This document shows, one piece after another, positions 1 to 10,972 of a stretch of DNA of 64,000 nucleotides (its first letter is position 1; every line of letters starts with the position of its first letter). The position numbers and the translations under genes are program-made. The stretch comes from Helianthus annuus (Eukaryota > Streptophyta > Magnoliopsida > Asterales > Asteraceae), in contig NC_035448.2 of assembly GCF_002127325.2 (NCBI RefSeq), positions 61,119,751-61,183,750 of the forward strand, given 5' to 3'. A model generated the notes under the pieces. The model was not told where the DNA came from, did no database searches, and saw nothing but the letters and a program-made list of their open reading frames with translations.

Positions 1-2275
1 TGCTTACTAATTGAGCTCCATCGTGATAGATCCTCTCTTTCTTCAATGTACGCTCGTTAAAGCAAGCATGCTGAGCTTCGCGAATGAGGGTTTCGAGATT
101 ATGCTGGGCTTGAACATTTCGGATACTGAGCACATAAGTCTTTCTGCTGAGCGCGTCGGCAACCACATTCGCCTTGCCTGGGTGATAACGAATCTCGCAG
201 TCGTAATCATTGAGGAGTTCTACCCATCGGCGTTGACGCATATTAAGTTCCCTCTGATTGAAGATATGTTGTAAACTCCTGTGATCAGTGTAGATTGTAC
301 ACTTAGTGGCATACAGGTAGTGTCGCCAAATCTTCAATGCAAAGACAACCACGCCTAGCTCGAGGTCATGGGTTGTATAGTTCTTCTCGTGGATCTTGAG
401 CTGTCGAGATGCGTAAGCTATAACCTTGTCTCGCTGCATGAGAACACAACCAAGACCAAGGTTGGAAGCATCACAGTAGACAATGAAATCGTTGCTTCCG
501 TCGGGCAGCGTAAGAATCGGTGCGTTGCACAACATGTGCTTGAGGGTTTGAAAGGCAGACTCTTGTGCGTTTCCCCACACAAAAGGCTTGTCTTTATGAG
601 TAAGAGCGGTAAGCGGCACAGCGATTTTGGAGAATCCTTCAATAAATCGTCGATAATAGCCCGCTAGTCCGAGAAAAGAACGAACTTCAGACGGGTTCTT
701 AGGCGTAATCCAACTTTTGACGGCTTCAATCTTCGCGGGATCGACGTGTATTCCCTGACTATTCACAATGTGACCCAGAAACTGAACTTCCTCTAACCAG
801 AATTCACACTTGGAGAACTTGGCATAGAGTTGGTTCCCCTGAAGTAACTCGAGAACCAAACGTAGATGTTGCGCGTGTTCAGTCTTCGATTTGGAATAGA
901 TCAAGACATCGTCAATGAACACGATGACGAAACGGTCTAAGAAAGGCTTACACACGCGATTCATCAGATCCGTAAAGACCGCGGGTGCGTTGGTTAAACC
1001 AAAAGGCATAACAACGAATTCATAATGGCCATATCGGGTTCGAAAAGCGGTTTTGGGGATGTCTTCCTCTTGAATTCGCAACTGATGATAGCCTGAACGC
1101 AGATCGATCTTCGAGAAACATTGGGCACCTTGCAGCTGATCAAATAGGTCGTCGATTCGGGGCAAAGGGTATCTGTTCTTAATGGTTAACTTATTCAACT
1201 CCCGATAATCGATGCACATCCGGAACGATCCATCCTTCTTTTTGACGAAAAGGACTGGCGTGCCCCAAGGAGAGGTGCTCGGGCGAATAAAGCCTTTTTC
1301 AAGTAATTCCTGGATTTGGTTTGAGAGTTCCCGCATTTCGGATGGTGCGAGTCGATAAGGAGCTTTGGCAACAGGGTTAGCTCCAGGAATAAGGTCAATA
1401 CGAAAGTCGATATCACGACTTGGCGGTAGTCCAGGAAGATCATCAGGGAACACCTGAGGAAATTCACGAACCACTGGAACGTCTTTGACTTCGGCTTTCT
1501 TTTTCTTTTCCTTCTCCGCTACTACAATGTTGGCCAAGAAGGCTCGGTATTCCTTGCAGAGATACTTGATGGCTTGAATACATGACATGAGTTTGAGGCC
1601 TTTTGAAGCTGTTTCAACGTATACACACAATAGATCACCATTCGCGAGCGAGAATCGAATCATCTTTTCAAAGCACACAACTTCAGCATGGTTTTCGCGA
1701 AGAAAGTCCATGCCTACTATGACGTCGAAACTTCCGAGTTGCATCGGAATAAGGTCGATTGGAAAGATGTGATTGTTGAGCTCGAGAGTACAACCACGGA
1801 GAACAGAGTTAACGGCGACAGTTCTTCCAGTAGCGACTTCGACTTCGAATGACGAGGACAGATAAGAGCGCTTACGACTAAGGAGCTTCTCGAATTCAAA
1901 TGACACAAAGCAGTTATCGGCTCCAGTATCAAACAAACATGATGCATAAATACCATTCACAAGGAACGTACCATTAACCACGTTATTATCCGCCTGAGCC
2001 TGATGGGCATTGATGTTGAAGGTTCGAGCATGGGCTGCTTGCTGCTGTTGCTGAGGCTGCTGTTGTTGCTGCTGGGGCTGCTGTTGTTGCTGCTGGGGCT
2101 CTTGCTTAACCACCCTGTTCGGGCACCTGTTTGCAAAGTGGTTAGGGTCACCACATGCAAAGCAGACTCGAGCATTGACTGCAGGTGCTTGAGCTGCTTG
2201 TTGGCCTTGAGGGGCGGGGAGTAGAGCTTGGTTGACAGTAGCTTGCACTGGGGCTTGACGGGGACCAAAACGACA
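1..2275 (-). CDS. pol: gypsy1 pol (protease, reverse transcriptase, RNase H), partial
   Basis: The frame runs off the left edge still open, and I saw no stop in it where I translated it. Visible in order are a retropepsin motif LFDTGAD (about 1920-1945), the RT segments [13 protein letters not shown] and [15 protein letters not shown], the catalytic box FIDDVLIYS (about 897-925, the usual gypsy form of YxDD), and RNase H with [23 protein letters not shown] and the tail [15 protein letters not shown]. The products are the enzymes that copy the element's RNA inside the virus-like particle. Integrase would follow to the left. A one-base loss near 2275 puts pol out of frame with gag, so a Gag-Pol polyprotein cannot be made by simple read-through. 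Catalytic motifs look intact. Confidence 0.88.
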
Positions 2276-3348
2276 GTTCGTAGTGAATGACCGTAAAGGT
2301 TGCAGTGAGCGCAAAAACGACAGGCTAGACCCACTGGATGATGATACGAGCATGTCGGGCAGAGCGGGTGAGGGCCTGTGTATGCACGCTTCGCTGGTGG
2401 TGCATTGATCACTGGAGCTGAGCGGTGGTGTTGTTGCTGCTGAGCTGGTACAGCTTGTAGAGGAGCAGCAGTTGTTGCGGCAGCACAACTCTTGTTGCTG
2501 GAGCTGTTGTTGTTGTTGTTGTTGTGCTTCTTCTTTCTTCTTGATGACTTGGAGGATTGAGCAGTGGCGGTGGCGGTGTCGGTGGATGCTGTTGCGGTGG
2601 CTTGGTGCAGAGACTTGGTTTGCTTATCCCAAAAGCGAGATTTCACTCGCTTGTCATTGATCTCAGCGGCGAGTAGGTAAGTTTCTTCAATCGTTGCTGG
2701 CTTGGCGGCGTGAACAAAGTCGGCTACACAATCGGGCAGAGCTCGAATGTACTTCTTGATGGTTTGATTTGGGGTCTTGACCTGATCGGGACATATAATG
2801 CTAAGCTGCTTGAAGCGAGCAGTGAGAGCAGCGTTGTCTCCATCCTTCTGCTTGATGGTCCAAAACTCATCCTCCAGCTTTTGGCGTTCATGAGGAAGGC
2901 AGAATTCGTCGATCATAATTGCCTTCAACTCCTCCCATGTTAGCTCGTAAGCTGCATCATTTCCGCGCTTGTTTTGTTCGGTCATCCACCAGTCTAGAGC
3001 ACGGGACTGGAAGACGCTTGTAGCATTGAGAGTGCGGAGATTCTCAGGACATCCGCTCTGGCACAGAGTGACTTCGACTGAGTCGAACCAGTGAAACATG
3101 GCGGTAGGGCCATCTTCTCCGGTGAACTCTTTGGGTCCGCATGCTTTGAACTGCTTAAAACTGAAAGCAGCCTTGTTTGCATCTTTGGGAGCGTCTGTTC
3201 GTGATTCATCAGTCGACTTGCTGACGTTTTCATAAACGTTGCTCACAGCCTTTGCTACACTTTTGGCGATGATAGCGGCAAGAAGCTTATCCCTCTTCTC
3301 TTGATGAGTCAGATGGTGTCGGGATCCAGACGGCGACATGGTCTGCAT
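1957..3348 (-). pseudogene. gag: gypsy1 gag, frameshifted at the zinc knuckle
   Basis: An open frame of 463 codons starting MQTMSPSGSRHH. The capsid-type retrotransposon gag domain covers about residues 65-215 (FKQFKACGPKEFTGEDG, then ALDWWMTEQNK and DEFCLPHERQKLEDEFW). A low-complexity Ala/Thr/Ser, Asn and Gln region follows (about 240-310). A cysteine-rich segment begins [20 protein letters not shown] and then NLYGHSLRT, where the last Cys of the CX2CX4HX4C knuckle should follow. A missing base near 2275 shifts the frame there, so codons after about residue 358 (2275-1957) are out of frame and not real gag. In the correct frame a second knuckle and Gln-rich linkers follow. Gag would package the element RNA. 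Confidence 0.85.
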
Positions 3349-4489
3349 CAGACATCGTCACGGGACTCAACACAACGAAATCGAATCCCTCCTCACACGT
3401 CTAGACTACTAAAGCTTAGGAACACGTCGAACACATACCACATAAACACATAGGCACATAACCACAGTTACACGTAATCATAGAGCACAGAAGCACACGT
3501 AGAGCACATAGGTCACGAAAGCACACAAGCACGTAGAGCACAGAAACATATAAACACAGAACACATTCCTATTCGCAGAGGTAGTCAGAATAGAGAAACC
3601 TATTATTCAAAGCTCGCGAGTTATTCGTATATAGCGATCGTGTGTCGTACATCAAATAGCATTGTATAATCGTATAGTATATATAGTATAGCGTAATCGT
3701 AGCCTAATATCGTCTAGAATTGCAACGACTTATTAGCGTGTTGAGATAGGAGAGCAATGCGAACCGTGTGTGTCGATCAAAATGGTAGTAAAAATCGAGC
3801 GAATCATCAAGACATAACAAGTAAACACACATAAAAACACAAAATCAATGAATCATCAGAGTTTGCGGTTGCGGGCTCAGAATCGAAACACATGAAATCG
3901 AGAAATAGATTGTCTGCGGCTACTAGACATTGACTACCCAAAGTGATTCGACTATTCGCAGTAGACCCGTCGTCACTTTCCAACTTTCGGGATTGCGTTT
4001 CTGCCTCGATTCTCGGGCATTCCGCACGCATTCCCTAGGTCATACTTGTGAGTTCAGGTTCGTTGGAGTCCGTCGAATGTCTTGGTGAGATGAAATAATA
4101 TTCGGAACAATTTGCCAAGGTTAGGGTTTCACCCCTGGCTTAGCAATTTCTTCCTTGTTTTAAGAAAATCTAAGGAGAATTTTCATCAAAATGGGGATTT
4201 CACTCCTGATTTGGTATAATTCTCCTCGTATGTTATTGAAAATATCAGGATAAGCATGAGTAAATGGATAAAATCATCATAAGTCAGGCAATTCAGTCGA
4301 GAGTTTGCGGTTTTCACACCTATTCCTGACTGAATCGCTTGGCCTTAAACTGGAAATTCGGGTGCCGTGATAGCGAAGAATTGCAGAATAGAGCACATAA
4401 GCTTGGTCTGTTGGTTCCTAACTATAGTCTAGGTCTCTATGACAGCGACCCGGACTAGGTCGTGTCTAGCCTAATTCCCTATAGTTATG
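3349..4489 (-). other. gypsy1 untranslated leader
   Basis: This is the 1.14-kb stretch between the gag start and the PBS. It has no credible ORF. Positions 3428-3570 are a CACA-rich low-complexity run built of units such as GCACAYA. Three loose copies of a TTTCACNCCT element followed by a T-rich stretch lie at about 4123-4150, 4193-4225 and 4307-4331. The same kind of repeat is seen in the gypsy2 leader. Confidence 0.6.
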
Positions 4490-4501
4490 GCTCTGATACC
4501 A
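4490..4501 (-). other. gypsy1 primer binding site
   Basis: On the minus strand it reads TGGTATCAGAGC, the usual complement to the 3' end of plant initiator methionine tRNA, three bases inside the LTR end. It fixes the element orientation and the inner boundary of the 5' LTR. Confidence 0.93.
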
Positions 4502-5342
4502 ATCTGTCACACCACAACCGATGGCGGAATCATCGGGGCATGGCACTGAGCGAAACAGATTGTTCAAAGAAATTCCATAACTACTATTATTACCGAATAG
4601 TTTAAATATCACGTCCCATACCGTGACCCATAAGATAAATTTAGTTATTACAGACATAGATATCCTTCAAACAAAACATGTTCCGACAACTCAGATTTAA
4701 GTACATAAATATAAATTGTCTTGGTTTCTAGACTCTTTCCTAGCCTCGATTTCACAGCAGATAGAGCAAGTAAGCATCCTAAACACCTGTCACATACGTT
4801 AAAATAAAGTCAATACATATAATGTAAAGGTGAGCATACAAGTTTGATGATAGCATATAGAGTTCGAATAGTTTACGCATAACCAGCACGTACATAGAGG
4901 GAAATGATGCATGTTAATTATCGACATGGGCCTATCGATACCAACGACTGTGGGTTGACTGTCCGAGACAGTTCGCAATACATGGTTATCACCGTAACCC
5001 ATGCAAGTAATTGTCCTTAACAACCCCCGTAAGAACGGGTGCTGAGTCCAAACTATAGTACTATGTTGCTAAGGCAGGTAGACAACATTCCACGTGTAAA
5101 CATAACAACAAGCATACATTTAGTCACGTAATACATGCAATCGGTTAGCGTTCAAATAGTTTGAATAGTGTGTTCGATTGTGATTTTGATAAGTAACGTA
5201 TGTAACACCCAAAAGTGCTAAAGCAAAAAAGGGATTCGAGTACACTCACAGTGATTGGTTATGGATTGAAGGGAGCGCTGAGAGTAGGGTTAGCCTGAAT
5301 AGTTCGATAGCATAATGATGAGTAATGCAGAAATGTAAACAA

Positions 5343-5935
5343 GTGTGGATGGATCGAATAGCCTGGTCGATCGAACATCAGGTTCGATCGAACAGGCTGT
5401 TCGATCGGCTTGAAAGTCCGTTTGAACAGTCCTGTTCGATCGGCCGGTAGGCTCGATCGGCTGGGCCATTCGAGTGGATTGTTTCTTCCTCTGATGTGTT
5501 TGTGTATGATGGTTTGAACTTTTGAAGTTTTCGTTGTAGTATTTGAGAACACTGAAGTGTTCTTACCTTTCAGGTCGATCGATCGAACGGCCTGTTCGAT
5601 CGGCCGGCTTAACCAATCGGTTAGGAACTTCAGAAGTTGTTCTCAGCAGGAAGTCACTCGATCGAACAGCCTGTTCGATCGGCTGGCATTCCATACTACG
5701 AACGAGTTGCAAAATCGATTAAGTGTTGAAGCATAGTATCTCATGATCCGAAGATTAATGTTTACCAATCGAGTAGCATATTCGATCGAACATCACTTCG
5801 TCAATAGTATACTTCATGAAGTTTTGAAAAGTGTGGGACCATGTGCTAGCCGATCGGCTGGCCCGGCCGATCGGCTGGTATGTCCGATCGGCTGGGCTGT
5901 TCGTTCGAACAGCCTAGCCGTTCGGCCAGCATTTC
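5343..5935. repeat. GATCG palindrome array in transcribed part of gypsy1 LTR
   Basis: Many copies of two related palindromes occur, TTCGATCGAA-like and GCCGATCGGC-like, often joined as CCTGTTCGATCGGCCGG or CTCGATCGAACAGCCTG. I counted about 15 GATCG cores here. They lie downstream of the TATA box, so they would be in the RNA and could fold or pair between molecules. Confidence 0.85.
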
Positions 5936-6621
5936 TGACCTGGTCGGCCTTTCGCCTAACACTTGGCTGTTTTGATTGTTTTGGCATGACTTTAAGGTAT
6001 TTTGACAGCGAGTTAGACCGTAGAACGTGGGTTCTTACTTGCTTCACCGGTTCGGACAGGAATCACCCAACTCCGGCCGGTGAACTGTTCGGAACGGTAG
6101 TTTGATGTTTAACCCGAAATCGGTGAACCTCGTAGATAGAATCCGAATCTTGAACCTCTTGACTGTTAGAATGATTAGTCCGTTGGTTCGAGCTCCGTTT
6201 CTATCGATTTTAAGGTTTTGAGTGTAAAAGAGTTGAAAGAAAGTTGGAAATCCTTCCATGAAAATGCTAAGATTCTTACAAATCCTAGTTTGTTTATGTG
6301 GAAATCGGTCAGATCTAAGCTATTCACGGTTGAATGAGGCCAAAGTATGATGTTCTTCAAGAACACCATGATGACATCACCCAAGAACACTTAGATCTTG
6401 ATGATTTCACGGTTAGAAATCAAGTTTTGAAAGATAGAAAGGTGTAGAATCATGTAATGATAAAAAACGTATAAGAATTAGAGTGAAAACTTACCGGAGT
6501 AGTGAAGAACAAGGGCTGGTTCGGTCAGAGCTTTCCAACTCTTCGCGAACGGTTAAGAATCCTCTTTGTATGCGCGTTATCTCTTGTTTATTCTTAAGTA
6601 GAAAGAGTGACAATGACAGGG

Positions 6622-6631
6622 CTATTTATAG
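6622..6631 (-). promoter_or_regulatory. gypsy1 LTR TATA box
   Basis: On the minus strand it reads CTATAAATAG followed by CCC, a good plant TATA box in the right part of the LTR. Transcription should start about 25-30 bases further on, near 6595. Confidence 0.7.
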
Positions 6632-6649
6632 GCTACAAAAGAGGAAAGT

Positions 6650-6735
6650 GGTAGCCGATCGGCCAGGATCTCTGATCGGCTGGGCTGCTCGATCGAACAG
6701 CATGTTCGATCGGCTAGCCTGTTCGATCAGTGATT
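6650..6735. promoter_or_regulatory. GATCG palindrome cluster upstream of gypsy1 TATA
   Basis: Four more GATCG palindromes (for example GCCGATCGGCC and TGTTCGATCGGCT) sit immediately upstream, in the element sense, of the TATA box at 6622-6631. The same motif family recurs at 5343-5935. The position suggests promoter elements; this is an inference. Confidence 0.6.
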
Positions 6736-7277
6736 CCTGTTCAATCAGGAACCTTCTTTCGAGTGTTTCGCGACGGTTTTCGATATTTCGATTTCAATGG
6801 ACGATGATACGAATACGGTAAAGTTCCTAGTCAAATTACTTTCAGTCCCAACTACTATATCTACATACAATCCTCTGTAATTCACGTTTCGATGTCGGTT
6901 TCGATTAAGTTTAATTGCTTTTCGAGTTTCGATTGATTCGATTGAATACCACGCAAAACATAAAGTAAACATGCACAAGTAACACATAAGGCACACACAC
7001 ACATAAGTATTACCACACCAGTTTCGCATAGTTCGAGTCTCGAGTTCGATTGATGAGTCGATTAACTTGATTATCGATTGATTAACTTTATCGCATTGTT
7101 ACTTCCTACTATTCACAGTCATAAATCGGTTGCATTGATTAAACATTCGATCATTTTATTTAGACAACACTTACTCCACATAATACAAAAACAAGAAAAG
7201 ACCATTAACAGTCAAGGAGTCAAAGTTGACTTGGACTTTGACTTTGACTTTGACATTCTAAAACACGGGGTGTAACA

Positions 7278-8661
7278 TAAAGATATAGGAGTAATAGAAG
7301 AAACTGAGAATTCATGAAGTAGCCTTGTCAACCATGTGAGCTCAGCAGTTACCCTTCGCATTGATCTATACTCTGCCTCTGCTGAGCTTAAACACACAGT
7401 GGATTGTTTTTTAGACTTCCATGAAATTGGGCTGCCACCAAGAAGAACAAAGTAACCAGTAACTGATCTTCTTGTATTAGGACAAGATGCCCAATCAGAA
7501 TCACAAAATGCTTCTAACTTGAAATCAGAAGAATTATTAAAAAATAATCCTTGATCAGATGTGCCTTGAGCATAACCAAGTGTGTGTAAAGCAGCTTCCT
7601 AGTGAGGGACATGAGGAGTTTGCATATACTGGCTTAGAAATTGGAAAGCAAACGAAAGATCTGGTCTTGTGTGAGTAAGATAGTCAAGTTTGCCAACTAA
7701 TCTCCTGTATTGAAGAGGATCAGAGTAAAGAGGACAAAGATCAGTTGATAACTGCAGATTAGCAGGTAAAGGACAAGTCTTAGGAGATGAAGGCAAAAAC
7801 TAATGAAATTCTTGTAACAAGTCTTTTGCAAACTTCCTTTGAGTCATAATAGTGCCTGTTTTGACTTTCAGAACCTCAATTCCTAAAAAATAATTGAGAG
7901 AACCAAGATCTTTGATCTTAAATGTGGAATGAAGAAAAGATTTGATATCTTCCATTTCTTGTGCCTTATTTCCAGTCATTAAAATATCATCCATCATCCA
8001 CATATATGGCAATATGAACAATGGAAGAGGCCATACTTTTGGAAAATAGAGAGTGATCATTTTGTGAACGAACATATCCCTTAGACTTCAAAAGATCAGA
8101 CAACTTTCCATACCATTGTCGTGAAGCCTGTTTGAGGCCATATAGTGACTTTTGAAGTTTTAAAACAGAAGTGGAATCTGAAAGAATCATCCCAGGTGGT
8201 GGAGTCATGTAAATCTCTTCATCCAAATCTCCATGCAGAAACGTGTTGTTTACATCTAGCTGATGTAAAGGCCAATTCTTTTTAGTGGCTACTGCAATAA
8301 GACTTCTAATGGTAGCCATTTTAACTACCGGTGAAAAAGTCTCATTATAATCTATCCCTTCTTTTTGTGTATCGCCTCTAACAACCAGCCGTGCTTTACA
8401 TCTTTCCAAACTGCCATCAGCTTTGGATTTAACTTTATACACCCACTTACATTTGATAGGTTTCTTGCCTGAAGGTAAAGAAGTGACAACCCATGTGTGA
8501 TTTGCTTCTAGAGCATCAAGCTCTTATTGCATGGTCGATTGCCATTCAGGATAAAGAACAGCAGTTTTGTAAGAATTTGGTTCCAAAGTTTTGTCAAGAT
8601 TATGAGAAAGGGTAGTGCTTGATGCAGGAAGATCAGTAGAATGAACATGATTAACAGCACA
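7278..8661 (-). pseudogene. pol: copia1 reverse transcriptase and RNase H, broken
   Basis: The copia RT domain is clear: [26 protein letters not shown], then [26 protein letters not shown] and [13 protein letters not shown], then HIAIYVDD. At the YVDD box (7985-8000) a 7-bp direct duplication shifts the frame; the other frame continues with ILMTGNKAQEMEDIKSFLHS and FKIKDLGSLNYFLGIEVLK. Next come YRRLVGKLDYLTHTRPDLSFA and, in RNase [13 protein letters not shown] (about 7330-7390). RNase H is cut at 7277 by gypsy1. Stop codons occur between the fragments. Upstream coding continues at 15729 on the other side of element A. Confidence 0.88.
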
Positions 8662-8666
8662 AACAT

Positions 8667-9117
8667 TGTTGGTGCACTACATCTGTTGATTTCGTCTTAG
8701 ATCGAGTCTTTCATTGTAATGTATAGATTAGGGCGCGTTTTACGAGAAAACTGGAGAGTTTATGTGTTTTAGAGAGGAGGTCCGCTTATACGGACATAGG
8801 AGATCCTCTTTTGTGTCAGGTCCGCTTATACGGACATGGGAGGTCCGCTTATTCGTCAGGTCCGCTTATACGGACATGTCCGTATAAGGGAACCTACCTG
8901 GACTATATATACCACAAAAGAGGACCTCATTTGTAACTTTCTGGATTCCATACCGAGGTGCTGCCGGTGTGAGAATTGAATGTAAACATTGTCAAATCAA
9001 TCAACAAAGAGATTTAAGAGAATATCTAGCTGTTTCTACATCAGGTACTTGTTTTCCGCACCTGTATCTGATCAAACTCCTCTGATTGACTCGTTCGGGT
9101 CAGAATCCGATCCTACA
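8667..9117 (+). repeat. Element A 5' LTR
   Basis: Starts TGTTGGTGCACTA and ends CGATCCTACA. It contains three copies of a 16-bp palindromic unit GTCCGCTTATACGGAC and further GGTCCGCTT copies just upstream of the TATA box CTATATATAC (8903-8912). The last 80 bases (U5) are nearly the same as in the middle copy at 10629-10722. Confidence 0.95.
8903..8912 (+). promoter_or_regulatory. Element A LTR TATA box
   Basis: CTATATATAC follows directly after the GGTCCGCTTATACGGAC array. The same box is at 15509-15518 in the second LTR. Confidence 0.7.
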
Positions 9118-9119
9118 AG

Positions 9120-9131
9120 TGGTATCAGAGC
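9120..9131 (+). other. Element A primer binding site 1
   Basis: TGGTATCAGAGC, separated by two bases from the LTR end. A second identical site is at 10711-10722. Confidence 0.93.
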
Positions 9132-9319
9132 TTCAGGAGGAGGAGTTCTACATAGATTTGCTGGATTTCATGACATATTCTTACTTCTACACCTTCTTTC
9201 TTCGTCAGAGCGAGATTTTACGGTCGGAATTCGCTCAAAATTTCACAGATTGTGTGTTACTGATCATTGTCAAATCCATGAAAGTTTGAAGCTGAAATTC
9301 AAAGTAAAAATGGGTCAAA

Positions 9320-9700
9320 TTAGGTTCCGAATTAGGTCTGCTTTTACGGCATCGTCATAGGTTCGCTCCAAAATTTGGATCAGGTTCGCTTTTAGGACAT
9401 ATGTTGATAGATTCGCTCCAAATATAGCATCTGGTTCGCTTCAAATAACATAGGTTCGCTCAAAAAATTATAGGTTCGCTTAAAAATTACAGGTTCGCTC
9501 ATAAATACAATTGTGGTTCGCTTTTGTGTCAATTCAACATAGGTCCGCTCTTAGATGTATAAACAGATCCGCTTATTAGTCAATATTCAGGTCCGCTCAT
9601 AATAACATACAAGGTCCGCTCTTAGGTGGTTCGCTCATCTGGTCAAATCATAGGTCCGCTCTTTTGTGTTGCTTATTAATTTGAAAGGTCCGCTTGTATG
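9320..9700 (+). repeat. Leader array of AGGTYCGCTY motifs in element A
   Basis: About 16 copies of a 9-10 base motif, AGGTTCGCTC, AGGTCCGCTC or close variants, are spaced irregularly by 15-35 bases. The spacers are unrelated AT-rich sequence. The same motif lies upstream of the TATA box in the LTR, and in the LTR and leader of element B. Confidence 0.9.
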
Positions 9701-9774
9701 ATCCAATTGTCATGCGATATTCATTAGACATTAGTTGTTAAGGTCCAATCGTAAATGGTTTTAATGCAAAATAA

Positions 9775-10240
9775 TCGGCCCTATCAAATATAAAGGTGAA
9801 TGTGATTAAACATGTTGTCCACTTCATGCTGTCGGCCCAATCATTGATTCTTTGATATTAAGAGTTTGTCGGCTAGTATCTAATCAAAGTAACATTTCAT
9901 AGTAGTGAAATAAATGGTCAAATCATAGTAAAAGAATTTTGGTTTAAAAAAGAATAATTGTTGTCGGCCATAAACAGTTTTGGTCCAATAGAAGGGAAAG
10001 GTTGTCTGCAAATTGTTTTTTAGAATTGATAGTGTATGGAAGTCAATAAAAATATTTGAATTGCTAAACATTGAATTGCTTTTATAAACACATTGGATAT
10101 CACGTAGGGTTGAATTGGTAAACATAAAAGCTTATATTGGAAAGGTTAAAATATTGTTTTTAGAATTGTTTTTATAAAGGTTGTCGGCCCTATCACATAC
10201 ATCGGCCCAACCATTGGTGTTAGTCAACGGCCCAATCACA
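9775..10240 (+). repeat. Second leader array: TCGGCCCWATCA motifs
   Basis: Six or seven copies of GTCGGCCCWATCA or variants lie at about 9776, 9830, 9869, 9962, 10181, 10201 and 10225. No ORF is credible here. The motif is different from the AGGTYCGCTY array that precedes it. Confidence 0.7.
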
Positions 10241-10628
10241 ATTATTTCACTGTTTTGGTTGTCGGATAAGTGGATTTTTAAGGCCCAAACAGGTTATTCA
10301 CTTCACGCGTATTATTCACGAGGTCATTTAGTTGTAAAGGTCCAATTCGCTTGAAAGTTGGTTACAGTTTGTACGGTTTGATTTCACGATTGTCAAGAGT
10401 TCGTCAGGATGAATATTCATCAGGTTGTTCAAAAATCCATAAGTTCGCACGAAGTGAGTTTGTTCGTTTGAAATTGATCCAAGTCTTAGCAATCTGCACA
10501 GTGTGTCAAACTTCAATCCGCACAGAAAATCATCAGTTCGAGTGTTCAGTTCGCACGGAGTATCGTTTTGATTCAGTTGCTTTGATAAGTAGTGTTTTTA
10601 AACTGATTGTGTTTTGTTTTGTTTTTTT

Positions 10629-10722
10629 ACATCAGGTACTTGTTTTCCGCACCTGTATCTGATCAAACTCCTCTGATTGACTCGTTCGGGTCAGAATCCG
10701 ATCCTACAAGTGGTATCAGAGC
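10629..10722 (+). repeat. Internal duplicate of U5 plus primer binding site in element A
   Basis: These 94 bases repeat 9038-9131, that is the last 80 bases of the LTR plus the PBS TGGTATCAGAGC. I saw no mismatch between the two copies. The duplicate lies 52 bases upstream of the gag start. The element therefore has U5 three times and two possible primer sites. Confidence 0.92.
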
Positions 10723-10774
10723 AATTCAAGATCATCAGGTAATTCGAGATCGTCAGGTCATATAGGTGTGAAAC

Positions 10775-10972
10775 ATGGATACCGAGTTTTACAACGCATT
10801 TGCAACACCGTCTACTCCAGCCGCAATTGCTCAGGCCATGAATTTGGAGAACGAGACGGGAACCACCCAAAAGCCCCCGAGATTGATGAGTATCGAAGAA
10901 TACTACGGGTGGAAAGATCGATTCGAGAACTGGGTTCAGGCAAATCATCTTAGATCATGGAGTGTATATTGA
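10775..10972 (+). pseudogene. gag: Element A gag, N-terminal fragment
   Basis: Starts at the ATG closest to the second PBS (MDTEFYNAFATPSTP). The sequence KPPRLMSIEEYYGWKDRFENWVQ matches the first residues of the element B gag (KPPRLMNIEEYKGWEGRFENWVQ), which supports the start. The frame ends at 10972 because one G appears to be missing near 10961. The next frame, from about 10957, carries on the protein. Confidence 0.85.

Larger units (their letters stand above)
1..7277 (-). mobile_element. gypsy1: Ty3/gypsy LTR retrotransposon, partial
   Basis: Reading the minus strand, the order is 5' LTR (4505-7277), methionine-tRNA type PBS (4490-4501), a leader of about 1.1 kb, gag, then protease, reverse transcriptase and RNase H. 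The element leaves the window at position 1, so integrase and the 3' LTR are not visible. The order and the gag and RT style fit a Tekay/Del-like Ty3/gypsy element; the clade is an inference. It lies inside the RNase H region of copia1. The five bases after the LTR end (7278-7282) are taaag, one half of a possible TSD whose partner lies outside the window. Confidence 0.92.
4505..7277 (-). repeat. gypsy1 5' LTR (2773 bp)
   Basis: On the minus strand the repeat begins TGTTACACCCCG at 7277 and ends GGTGTGACA at 4505, next to the PBS. The length is large even for long-LTR gypsy elements. A TATA box (6622-6631) divides it into a short U3 of about 0.65 kb and a transcribed part of about 2.1 kb. It contains about 19 copies of GATCG in palindromic settings. 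Its left-hand partner is outside the window, so age cannot be read from LTR divergence. Confidence 0.9.

Noticed and set aside
2003..2660. Plus-strand frames rich in Leu or Cys (2003-2224, 2472-2660)
   Set aside because: They are the antisense of the Gln-, Asn- and Ala-rich codon repeats in gypsy1 gag.
9320..9700. CRISPR-like pattern of short repeats and spacers
   Set aside because: The repeat is only 9-10 bases, spacing is irregular, no cas genes exist and the context is a plant LTR element.
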